This document shows positions 36,616 to 47,650 of a DNA stretch of 64,000 nucleotides, piece by piece. This DNA comes from Daphnia pulex (lineage: Eukaryota > Arthropoda > Branchiopoda > Diplostraca > Daphniidae). Numbering within the stretch: the stretch's first letter is position 1; each line of letters begins with the position of its first letter. A model generated the notes under the pieces. That model ran no database searches. It was not told the DNA's origin and worked only from the letters and a program-made list of their open reading frames with translations. The DNA lies in assembly GCF_021134715.1 (NCBI RefSeq), contig NC_060027.1, forward strand, positions 5,456,001-5,520,000, in the 5' to 3' direction. Made by a program: the position numbers and the translations under genes.

Positions 36616-39258
36616 TCCTACTCTGAAATGAAATTATGGATTGAATGATAATATGAAGGCAGAAATGGTATGACTGAAATGGATAAATGAAGCATAATGT
36701 TGATGAATTGTTGCTGTCTGCCTTCACCAACTCGTGACTTAAAGATTCATTTTGCATCGCCGGATTCAATCGCAAAATATTTTGTTTGAGAGATATTAGA
36801 TTGATACGTGGCAAATTGCCAAATTGAATCAGTTGCCCGTTGTTCACTGGAACTATAGCGATCAATGTAACCCAATTGCCATCCACTGACTTTCTTGACC
36901 AATGTGACTGCGTGTCTTTCCGGTAAAGCTGACGTTATTAACGTCTCGCCAATAACATGGATGATACTGGACAAGTTGTCATCCGTTGTGAGCCAGTGTG
37001 TAGTTCATAAAACGTATTTGATATTTGCATTTGGTCCACTTTGCTCCAAATGTAACGTGAAATGGTACTCAACGAGACAGCTCAACTTGTGCACCGAATA
37101 CTTTTAATCATGATCAATTTGGTAGGTAAAGTTGCGTGACCACCTACCAGTCATTACTTTTCGCACTGAGGAGTATGCTATGACGTGTTTTTACCGGTTT
37201 TTACATTGAAGGTCTAATTTCACTCCTATGAAATCAATAATTACAATGAATAATCAATGATTTCAATTATGAAATCCTTATTTCACTCCTTAAATCGATT
37301 AATCTGGTCCATCGCTTCATTAATTCATTTTCATAACCTCTAGTTATTGGTGGTGAGCTGCTTGCTGGATTTCCGCCGCTAAAGAGATTGACTAGCACTT
37401 ATGTAAAGAAAAAAAAATATATCATGAACGATTCTTATCATATATAAAAATTTATTCCTCACCAAAGATGGATTTTCAATTTGTTTTTCTCCAGCCAACT
37501 TTTTGTTTCTTTACCAGCTCAAGTTTTGATCAGCAAATTAAATTTGGCCCACAGACCAACCGACATGACGAAATGACACGCAGTGAACACAGCATCCTTA
37601 AGATCCTTCCCACCGAACTACTTTGTAGAATTATGAAAAATCAAAGTAAAACATTATCAATTTATTTTACAAATGATGAAAAGAATATCAAACTCCTCCA
37701 AATGTTCCATAGACTAGTATCTGGCCAACAAAAATCTAAACCTTCTGATAAATGTATTAGAAATTGTCCCTTCCGGTTATACATCGTTTCAGGGTTTCAC
37801 GTTAGACTGTCACTTAAAGTGGCACTTGCATGTGAATAAAAAAATCGCGGCTGCAAAAAAGAGCATTTTTCTCGATTAAATCAAGCTTAAAATCCTACTG
37901 GTTCTACGAAAAAAACGACTAAAATTTCTCTATGTTACAGCTATTAGCCAATTGTACTGTATGGCTGCTCCGTTTTGGCCCTTTTTCTTTTCACTAACAA
38001 GAAAATTAAGCAGCTGCGATCCTTCCAGTGCACAATTATGCTTATCTCGACCAGTGCTTTTTAAAACCGTCTCCTCTGAAGGTTGTTTTTTTCCTTAACA
38101 TAATTCCTATTGATCTGCGTGTACGTGAGATTAATCAACTTCGGTACTGCACTGCATCTGATGGTTTGTTTTCAGTGGCATCACTTTACTGGCTTTAGGC
38201 TCCCGCCTTGTTCAATACCCTTTCCAAAATCCGACTCTCACACCTCACAGTCTCACAGATAGAATGTTAACTATTCTTTGCCACCGTATATATTTGCCCT
38301 TGAACTACTCCGTCCGACGATTTTTATTTCACTTTAGCTCTCTCTGCTTCGTCATATCGATACTGCCTTCTATTGACTTGCATTACTCACGTTCTTTATT
38401 TTAATAGTGCTGCTGACTCTGTTTTTCTTGCTATGCAGCTTTCTGTCTTGCACGCGATAAACAGAGCCTGCCAAGAGATAAGGGGTGGGTTTACTGCTAA
38501 AACGTGCCCAGCAACACCAGAGATTTCGATTTCGTCCGCTATGGCTCCACGCTTTCTGAGTCTGTCGCGACTATGTGTAGACTTGCTGGCATCACTCCGC
38601 GATAAAATTTGAATTTTTAGCAAGTAAAACGAAAAACTTCGGCTAGCCACCATGGGATGCTGTTTACCACGAGATAGTTTTCAGGATGTAACCCAAATCC
38701 TACCTACCAAAGCCTCCTGTCATAACGCCATAAAAAGTCTGACTCAGATCATGTGACTGATAGAAAGGCAGACCTGCTCAAATGTTCATTCTGTCAGGGA
38801 ATTTTTTCCCTCAGTCGAATCAGCTTGTGAAATTCCCACCTACCAGCTTTGTGCTGAAGTGACGTAAATTCTTACTGGTCACTCGCTCCTGTACACCCAT
38901 CAATATCGATTTGATTTCCGTGTTGCCCATGCAGTTATGTGCCGGAGACGGCTGAACACTTTTTTTTTATTGCCTCTTCTCCTCTAACCAGCGTCTTCTA
39001 TTTAGGTTGGCGTATGGAGTACAATTGAAAGCAATTCTAGTATTTTTTTCTTATATGAACAAGAAGCAATGGCGTATCATAGCTATTGGCTACTGAAACA
39101 ATATTTTACCTTAAAATCCACTTTGTTTCTTTATTATGCGATGATTTAAGGGAAGTGCTTTATGTTTCAATATCTTGTTTGCTTGTAGAAATTCTATTTT
39201 ATCTTCTACCGTTGCCGTATCCCATTTTTTTGTACCATCTTACTTATACATTTATCTT

Positions 39259-39289
39259 ATCTCATACCCATATATTCTGGGTATGAGAT
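39259..39289. repeat. Perfect 12-bp hairpin
   Basis: ATCTCATACCCA (39259-39270) is the exact reverse complement of TGGGTATGAGAT (39278-39289), with a 7-nt AT-rich loop. No T-run or gene makes it a terminator; function unknown. Confidence 0.6.
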
Positions 39290-41380
39290 CCTTATCCTTT
39301 CCTGGTATATCAGTGGTTCAGAAAATAAGCATCTACAGTAAGTCAATTCGGTTTCTTCCGAAGGCGACGAGACGGTCTTTGAGATGTGTCCCAGTAGTTT
39401 CCAGTTGATTGACTTTCCGACATTTTTCTGCATGCTTTTAAAATCAACAAAACGGTTATGCGCAGTGATGACACAGTAATTTGCAGGTCAATCTTGCTGA
39501 TTGATGGAACTGTTGGAATGGGACACTGTGACACGTAAGTTTGATGCACCAGAATCCCTACTCAATCCAATTCTTAAGAGAGCTTTGATGAGATCAGTAT
39601 GAGGTACTGCTTCTAGAGAGGAGATTTTTATGAAACATGGAATGCTTTGAATTATATTTTCTTCTCGAAGAATACTCCCTCATTTGTAACTCCTTTTTTG
39701 TCTCTGATAAGACGATGAATTTACATTTTTAACCTTTTGAACGTCACAGTAAAAATAATTAGCTAAGATACATTCGATTTTTTCTTATGCTACGCTTGAT
39801 AAGGTCTCCTAGACGAAAGTGCAATACGATTGAGTAAATATAAACAGTGGTTCCTGCAACTTCAGACCAGAGATGAATTACTAGTGTTGACAAATGCAAC
39901 ATACTTTTGGTGGATTCCAAGATTGTATTGGTTTAAGTATTGTATTGTATGGTATGTATTGTATGTTTGTTTTGTATTGGTATTGTAGGGTTTTAGTACC
40001 CAGCCACTCCAATCTGCTGAGGAGTTTTAAGTGTTGCTGGTTGGATTAATAATTCCTCATTCAATCAGATCTTTACTTGTATTCGACACCGTTGTCAGGA
40101 AGTAAAACGCCAATAGATCTTCATGTCTCCGTTTTAATATTTTGAATTTGCTAATTTTCATCTGATTTCTGGCAGTACCAAATCTAGGAACGCCCCCCCC
40201 CCTAAAAAAAAAATATTTATATGTAGACGGAACCATATGGAGACGAACTAGGAATTGGTTTACATAAATGGATGATGAATTGATGATGAATGAGGTTGTT
40301 TGAATGTGGCCTAACGTAAGGAAGTCCCCACAGAAAGGTGTTGGACTAGACGAATTTTCAATGTTTAGTCCATCGATTATCTTACAAGAAGAAGATGTGA
40401 TGTACCTTGGAATGGCCAGCATGACCTCAGCACTCTTGCCAGATCTGCATTGAGTTAAAGATATGTCTGCTGACCAGTGCTGCAGTGTGGTTGCATCGGA
40501 TACAGCGTATTTTGTATCCTAGAACTAAAATTGGGGAAAATATCGAAAGAAACTGATGTGGTGTGATGATATTTTTTACAAAGAAAAATGCGTAAGGGAA
40601 GAATGCATCGTGACAACGGCACCCAGAAAAGGCTAATTTGCCGTATACCTTGGACACAGACGATGGGGATTCTTGATCACATTGGCCTCGTCGCTAATTG
40701 AAAGCTGCCCTTATCGGGAAGGTGAAACACATAGTCACTTGTTGAACATACTCAACGTCGGAGTGATAAAAATACTGATAGGTTGCTGTTGCTCGCCGCA
40801 ATCGAATGAATCGTTTTTTTTCAAGCGAGTTTTCCGAAGGATTTAAAAATAAAACAACGGGTTACTGGGAGGCAATTCACGCCTATAAGAGATTACACGA
40901 CAACCTCTAATTGCGTCAACAGGTGACATAGTCACTGGAACTCGTGAGAAAGTGAAGGGTATAAGAGACACTTAGCGTAAATGTATGCAACGGCTGAAGA
41001 ACGTTGACTCAGTAAAAATCAGATGGCTTCTTATATCAATTCGAGGATCTTTCGGCCTTCGACCGTGTGAGAGTGCGATGGGATGGTCCCCATATCTTTG
41101 GTTATAGCTTTCTTTTTCCTTGATCGTGGTAGCTGCAGGCGGGCCATCGGCAGCCTCAGGGAGCAGTTCATTGGTGGAGCACAAACAAGTGTGTGGGGTA
41201 AGTCGCCGGAATAGAGGGACTGGAAAAACACCTTTCCGTACACGGAAAAGACATGATAGAGGAAGAACCGGCCGCCACTGCCTAGTATCAGCCATCGAAT
41301 TTCTTTTAATTCTTGGACGTGGAGCTTTCGGGAGCGTCGAACTGCAAACTGCAAACACTAATACTGTTACTGAAAAACAC

Positions 41381-41416
41381 TATAAAAGCTAAGAAAAAGG
41401 AGCTTCTTCCTCAGTC
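41381..41416 (+). promoter_or_regulatory. Arthropod-type core promoter (TATA + initiator)
   Basis: TATAAAAG at 41381-41388 is followed by the initiator TCAGTC at 41411-41416, putting the initiator A 32 nt after the TATA start, the usual spacing. A second TATAAAAG occurs at 41520-41527. No intact gene follows, so it may belong to a degraded LTR element. Confidence 0.4.
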
Positions 41417-41987
41417 TTGTTTGTTCAGTCATTGTTAATTGTAACAATAGTAATACACCTAGTTAACTTGAACACGCCTCGTTACAATATTATAATAACA
41501 CATGCTGTATATCCGTAGGTATAAAAGCGCGACTGAAACGGTGATCGCGCACGTATTTGTATGCATTGCCATTATTGTATTTGCAATAACCTTGCTAGTG
41601 TTATAATACAGGGCATCCTTCCACAAATCGTTTCTCCAATTTTTACCCAACACCTTGTAACACGCTTGTTGCAAATGCTATATTTTTGGCTATAATACTT
41701 GAATTCGTCAATAGATAATCTCGTTTCCTGCTCTATGATTATCTCGCTCTTGCTCTTACTAGAATGCATAGTAACGCCTACAGGTTCCAACTTATGATCC
41801 TTCATCAAGTGTGATTCTGTTTGTTGTAATTTTCAGTAATGATTACATCATCAGAAAATAATTGCATTCAAAATTAAATCGAATGATAAAGAATTTGATA
41901 TGATCTTATTGTTGTTATGAATTTTTATGAAAGTATCCCTTTTGTAAAATTGGGATTAACGTGAATGAATAGTGCACAACTAATTTA

Positions 41988-42335
41988 ACATACTTGTCAA
42001 AGTTCCAGACTTTTTTAGTATAGAAATTTAGTGAATTTTAAATTAAAATTTGTTTTTTTTTTAATTTTAAACGATTTCTCCCTTGTGCAGAGTTGTCGCA
42101 TCTTCCCAGATGCGAACTGAACAAAAATAAAAAACCAGAATGGGAAAAAATTAAGGAAATTTAAACCTTCCTCCTATAACACTAACAAAATACAGGTTTG
42201 GGATAATGCGACAACTCTTCACTTAGGGAAAAGAGGGGAGAAAACGGTTCAAATAAAAAAAAACGATTTTTAATTCAAAATTTATTCGAGTTCTATTAAC
42301 TCAAAAAATCTGGAACTTTGATAAATTCCAAAGCT
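41988..42335. repeat. MITE-like imperfect inverted repeat
   Basis: The sequence is a long imperfect palindrome centred near 42160. Outer arms pair GTCAAAGTTCCAGA (about 41997-42010) with TCTGGAACTTTGAT (42309-42322), and inner arms pair AGAGTTGTCGCA (42089-42100) with TGCGACAACTCT (42207-42218). A related inner arm (GCAGAGTTGTC) recurs at about 60838, with an inverted partner near 61513. Confidence 0.65.
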
Positions 42336-44904
42336 AACGCAGCTCTTCATTTGAAAAAAAAAACATCACAAGGGCCACCAAATTAGGCCTTTTTGCTTAA
42401 GGCTCTCTCGCGTGTTCCGATACTTAGGGCTTGGATTAATAACACCCCTTCGTTTGATTAAAAAATTCTTTAAAAATATTATCTAGAAGCTGCCCCTTTA
42501 ACTCCCAATAAAAATATGATCGCTTTCCAACGAAAACTCTGTATTTGGGAGCGCCGAGAAAATTTCCTTTTTCCATAAGGTTGTCTCATACGTCCCCGTA
42601 CTTTAGGTAGCAACTGTATATTTTGTTATTGTCTCATTTAATTCTTCACCAGATCACTGACATCGGCATTGGGATTGGTAGAGGCAAGACCCGTTAAAGG
42701 ATAAAGGGGTTAGGGGTAGAATTTATGGAGCGAGAAAGAATGTGACTTTCAGAAATAAAACATATGTCAAATAACGAGCATCTTTCATTCTTGAGTTTTT
42801 AAGAAATTACAATTTTATCATTCTGCTTACAATCCCTTTTTCGAAGGCATCATGCATGAAATTCTTGGAGGTAGGTTTTTTTTTAAGGTCAGTTCCTTCT
42901 AAAACTCTGTTTACGTCAGTGGATGCATAATCCACCCCAAGTTGGTCTGAACCGAAGATTGAAATTATTTAACTTCTGTGAATCAAAGAATATACCTTCG
43001 GCGAAGTTCACAAATACTGCACTATAAGAAATTGGCATCAATTACAACACGAGCAATAGCAAAAAAATTATTTCTTAAAGCAGAGTTTGCTGAAAGTTCA
43101 ATATTTTTTGTAACCCTAAACTTAAAAAAAATATAAAAACGTAAGTAAATAATTGTTTTTAAAAATTAAGGTTTCGTTTTTTTTCTTGAAGGATGTCAAA
43201 CATCAGCGAAGTAATGTCCAAATTGCTTGAATCCTCGACATCGCAACTGTAGAATAGCTGGAAGTATGCATTTATAAAGCGGATTGAGAAATAAGCAATA
43301 TTTGAATTGTTGGTTAATAAACCTTGTATGTTCTAAATGTTTTTAGTTTCCTCTAAGTGTGTTTGTGTTTCTTTGATTGTATTGTTCGATTGTCTTTAGT
43401 TCAGCAGCACTTTGTAGCAGCTACAACAACAGCATCCGTTCCAATGGAAATCTACAGCATCAGGATCAACATGGATAAGGGGAGAGCCCTCATTGCTAAA
43501 GAAGCTGCAAGTAAGGTTGTCAGGTAAGTTGAACTAAATTTGTGTTTTTTAATAATTAGTATTTACAGTTTTGTCTGATAGGGATATAGTTAATGCTCCC
43601 AGGTGTTTGCCGTTGAGATGGAAGGTAAGGCTGCAGAAGAAAAAGGGTGTGATATCGAAACTGCATTGCTGTTAATGTGCAGTTCAGCTTCGAGCGGATT
43701 GAGGAGGCAAGAAACAAAATTGAATTGATTGATCAAAACCTTTTATTGTGTTGTTATGAAAATGCAGAAGAAAAATCCGTAGTTTTCTTGCCATTGTATG
43801 AAGGTATATGGTAGGAAAGTATAAGGTGGTAACAATATCACAAGGTAGAGCAGTTGCTCTTGCCTGCCATTGTAGATGTAGATAATATATGTGAGGGCAA
43901 CAACCCCCAGCTATTCCAGATAGAAAAAATAGAGCATAGACCACATAGTAGGAGCGTAGAAGAGCACTTCTGAACAACCTTGTTCCGAATACGTCACGGC
44001 AGAACACGATAATTCAAAGAATTCTTCCATTGATGGATTTAAAGACCACAAATCCATGAACAATCAGGTGAGGAGGCAAAAATATTTAAAGTTGTGTCGC
44101 AACCTCCACATTATTAGGATTGGGACTCAGAGTGTCTTGCATTTTTTTTAAATAAGAAAGATGGGAATCGAGAAGTGCATCGGCCGTTACATTATTAAAT
44201 TCCTCAGCATGTAAATCGTAAGGGGAAGCTGTCCTTGCAGATCATTAATGCTTGCAAATTATCCATTGTGATTCTTCAATAGGGTAGTAGCATCAAAAAT
44301 AATTAATTTTTGCTTTGAACCCTCCCAATACAACTTTTCACGACGAATCTTTTTATGTCTGGGTTGTTACATCGAAAAGTGTATTTCCTTAGATGTTTAA
44401 GTTTAAAGTTGCATTAAGCTTCTCCCACCCAAAGTTGGCGGTTCAGACAACTTTTATGGGAAGAGCCCAATAACGGCCTTAAACAAAGACAAAAAGTTAT
44501 TGACTGCCAAGATTCTTTGTTAATTAGTAAAAAATTGATTTAACAATCGATTTACAGAAAAACAAAAAAAGTGGCAGTCCATAGCTTTTTAGCCTTTTAG
44601 CCAAAAGTTTCTCGACACTTGAACAAAACAGGGACTACTCGATCTCGCAACTTCTCAAACTACCGTGTTTTGGGACCGGTGACTGAACCTGTTGCTCTCC
44701 CTGTTTATTATATATCATATATTCCTTTAGTTTTCCATTACGATGACCCAAGAGTTTTATAAAGAGGAATCTATTTTCTTACGGAATATTCCTCGCGTTT
44801 TAGAGTACCAAATATTGTGTGCATATTCCTGATTTCTCTCTTTTGTTTACTTTGTTTATCAATCAATTTTTTTCACCCCTAGCATGTTTTCCTTTAATTT
44901 TTTT
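42336..44904. other. Stretch without an assignable gene
   Basis: AT-rich. One exon-like piece occurs at about 43414-43523 (+), with an AG acceptor before and GTAAGT after. It encodes a short peptide containing MDKGRALIAKEAASK that I cannot place. No continuation with matching phase was found. Other open frames are short. Confidence 0.3.
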
Positions 44905-45420
44905 TATTGATCTTCTTTTGTTTTGATTCTCATATCCCCCGCAACCACGTACCCCTTAACGTGTATATGCCGTTTCGACTCCCAGATGTCGTCGTGTATG
45001 GTTTTGTGTATGTTTGGAATCCGGATATTCATTCACGACCCCCAGATGTCGCTGTATATTGTTTTGTAGGTGTTTTGAATCTTATATCTACCACAATTAC
45101 GTAACCCTTAACGTTTATACAATCACGATCCCCAGATGTCATTGTGTGTTGTTTTTTATGTTGTTTGCATGTCAGCTGATAGAGGGTTGAGGCGGAGGTG
45201 GGGAGGCCCACCAAGCAAGGTGAAAGTCTCCCACTTCTTTCCGATCCATCGAGATGAAGTCGGTGTTTAGAGAACCTTTGGCGATCCTGGCTACTTCTCG
45301 CAATAATTGTCAGCGAAATATATACTTTTTCAACTTGCCTTTTTCCTATTTTATTCTTATTATTATTACTTGTTGTCTTCTCTTATATCTTTTTGTGATC
45401 TCACGCAACCTTGGGAAAGG
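44905..45420. mobile_element. LTR-like block with repeated CCAGATGTC motif
   Basis: A motif CCAGATGTCG/A followed by TGT-rich sequence occurs three times (near 44983, 45042 and 45132). Two copies of a CGTAnCCCTTAACGT motif are interleaved. Then comes the GATAGAGGGTTGAGGCGGAG core shared with 27269-27293. The T-rich end and position beside the Bel/Pao-like coding remnant suggest an LTR; boundaries are not determined. Confidence 0.4.
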
Positions 45421-45633
45421 CATTTAAACATTTTCAAAATAAAATTAGCTTTTAGTTAAATCGGTAAAATATTAAATTTAAATTTTGCTTATATTTTGGG
45501 AATGCTCGGGATGGGACCAACACTGGCAATAGGGATAACTGCACTATCCTGAATATGGCGTGTAAAAATTACTTAAAAATCAATTTTTTGTGCAAGCTCA
45601 GGCTTTGGAGATGGCTGAGGTGAAGTACATTAC

Positions 45634-46375
45634 TTAGTACAAGTAACAGTATTTGTGGTGATTACAAATATCCACTGTGACCTCAGCAGGTGGTTGAGCT
45701 GTCTCAGACTTTGGTGATGGTGATGGCTTTGGCGATGGTGATGGCTTTGGATATGGCTTAGACGGTGAAAACGGTTGAGTGCTCTCCCTTTTTGGTGGAT
45801 AACCGAGCTTTTTCATTGCTGCTTTAAGCACTGTCCACAGATAAAACTTTAAGAGACAGGCCACTGCGCATCCAAACAATCGTTTGAAGTTCTAAACGGG
45901 ATCTTTAGAAAAAAAAACTTCACCGCCTTGTCCATGACTTTATCCAATGCATTGTCCATCAGGCTTTCAAACACCTTCTCCACAGTTTCTTGGGAGATGT
46001 TGGATAACGTCTAGCTGGAAAGCTCTGAGGTGGTTGAGCTGGCTCGAGCTGCGGAGAAGGATATGGCTGTGCTGAGATGTGGTCTGGCTGATGCTGTGAG
46101 CTCGCTGATTCTGATCTGGATGCGGCTGTGGTTGAGTTGGCTTGAGCGTTGATGATTGTGGGCTGCTATTGGGTAGATAATTAAGCTTTTTAGTGCTGCT
46201 TTTAGTAGTGGCCATACGTAACATTTCACCAGCGCATCCAAAGAGACCCTTTAGACACCAGATGGGATCGTTGGAAAAAAATCCACGGCTTTTCCATAGC
46301 CTTATCCACAGCATTTTCCACCAGGCTTTCAAAGACCCTTTCCGCAGTTTGTTTGGTGATGTCGCATGACATCTG
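45634..46375 (-). pseudogene. Two tandem diverged copies of an unknown coding segment
   Basis: The unit of about 370-400 bp occurs twice on the minus strand: about 46375-46015 and about 45960-45634. Each copy reads a segment like AERVFESLVENAVDKAMEK or EKVFESLMDNALDKVMDK. A segment VWPLLKAALK or LWTVLKAAMKK follows, then a Pro/Ser/Lys repeat (PKPSPSPKPSPSPK) or a Gln/Ser-rich equivalent. Both copies are broken by stops and frameshifts. I recognise no family; its position beside the Bel/Pao remnant may mean it belongs to that element. Confidence 0.45.
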
Positions 46376-46762
46376 TCAACAAACGAAAAAATGTATTTTC
46401 AGCCTATATGTTTTGTTATCTCTTTAATTGTAAGAATTAGAAAGCAGACCATTGAATTTGTGAAAAGTGACATACAGTTTCCATGCAAAACTTGCGTAAT
46501 CTAGTAAATTACATTTAATCATTACGTTTTCAAACTAATTTGCAGATTTTCAGTTTACAATTTCAACAACATTGTTCTTTATATATAAAAATGTAAAGCA
46601 AATGGCGTACTTTAATATATCTAATATTTCTTATCACTTATTTATACAATTTTGCTTTCGGAAACAATTCATCGATTCTTAAAACATTTATTTTTTATAG
46701 ATACAGAAGCAAACATTGTATTGATTAATCAATCAAAATTTGCTATTCGTATGCGAATCCTG

Positions 46763-47650
46763 TTATTCTACCCCGTCACCACCACGTTTCACAACTTCTT
46801 TCAGATTGTTAGGATGACCGTATGCAAGTGATTTAATTAATATTTTGTATGGTGTCCTTTCCGTATCCTTCCCGTATTTGCTAACCAGGCGATCGGAAAA
46901 TGGCAGGCAAGGGGTTCTGAAACGCAGACACTGGTGACAAAATCGTTCAAACATCTTCCGTGTGGTTTTGCGGCAGCATCAAACACAAGACGTAAATCCA
47001 GCCCCCCGGCAATTTTCGGCACTCCAAAGAGCGGAAGGAAATGCTTGCTTGGGCTTCGCTGAATTTTTTCTGGCGTGAGCCGTCTGGCATATTTTTCACT
47101 AAAATTTGTTTCCATGGCGGCCCGGTAGTAAGCCTCGTACGTCCTGGGCTGAGGCCAAATTTATTCAATAGACTCTTCAATCTTCTTCAATCTTCGTTTG
47201 CGTCGTACGGCGGTTATCAGGGATTTCAGGAGGGACATCGTCGATCCACAATACCGGTGCCGCATATCCTACACTTAGTTTTTCCGTTTCCGTCTCAAAC
47301 TTTGTCACCACTCTCTGGTGTTCAGCCGAAATACAATCCGACTTGAATTCAGTGCCGAACGACTATGTGTCACAGAATCGTCAGACTTGCTTGACTAGTA
47401 TAAAAGTACAATCAGCTGACGCCTGCACGTGCTGATCGATCCTAACAATATCAGTTCCGTTATGGTTGCCACTGCTCCCTGCAGCGTCCATTCAAGCCAA
47501 GTCTTTGATGCGGTCGGTTTGTCATCTCTGCCGTATCGAGACTCGCACGCGGTGATTAGGGATGCATGGTCCAAACCGATCAAGATGTCCACACGGCAAC
47601 TGCAGTCTCGCAGCGGCGGTAAGTAGACCATGTGACTCCATCACCCCCGT
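46763..47650 (-). mobile_element. Bel/Pao-like retrotransposon polyprotein remnant
   Basis: Read on the minus strand, the upstream part (about 47631-47480) shows VDILIGLDHASLI and PTASKTWLEWTLQG, as in the aspartic protease end and linker of Bel/Pao elements. After frame changes the reverse-transcriptase start follows: APVLWIDDVPPEIPDNRR, EAYYRAAMETNFSEKYA split over frames, then KHFLPLFGVPK and LRLVFDAAAKPHGRCLND at about 47040-46940. The catalytic YVDD region is not seen, so the RT is truncated. At least three frameshifts make it inactive. Confidence 0.62.

Larger units (their letters stand above)
35160..41380. other. Long stretch without a recognisable gene
   Basis: AT-rich, with scattered short open frames on both strands, none with recognised motifs or a convincing exon chain. 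Notable pieces are the ORF at 36304-36615, a perfect hairpin at 39259-39289, and low-complexity TATTG-rich DNA at about 39925-39990. The mixed ORFs at 38373-38653 and 40972-41392 overlap on both strands and cannot be assigned. Confidence 0.35.

Noticed and set aside
40972..41392. Three overlapping open frames on both strands
   Set aside because: GC-richer patch open in several frames at once; no motif or splice pattern favours any of them.
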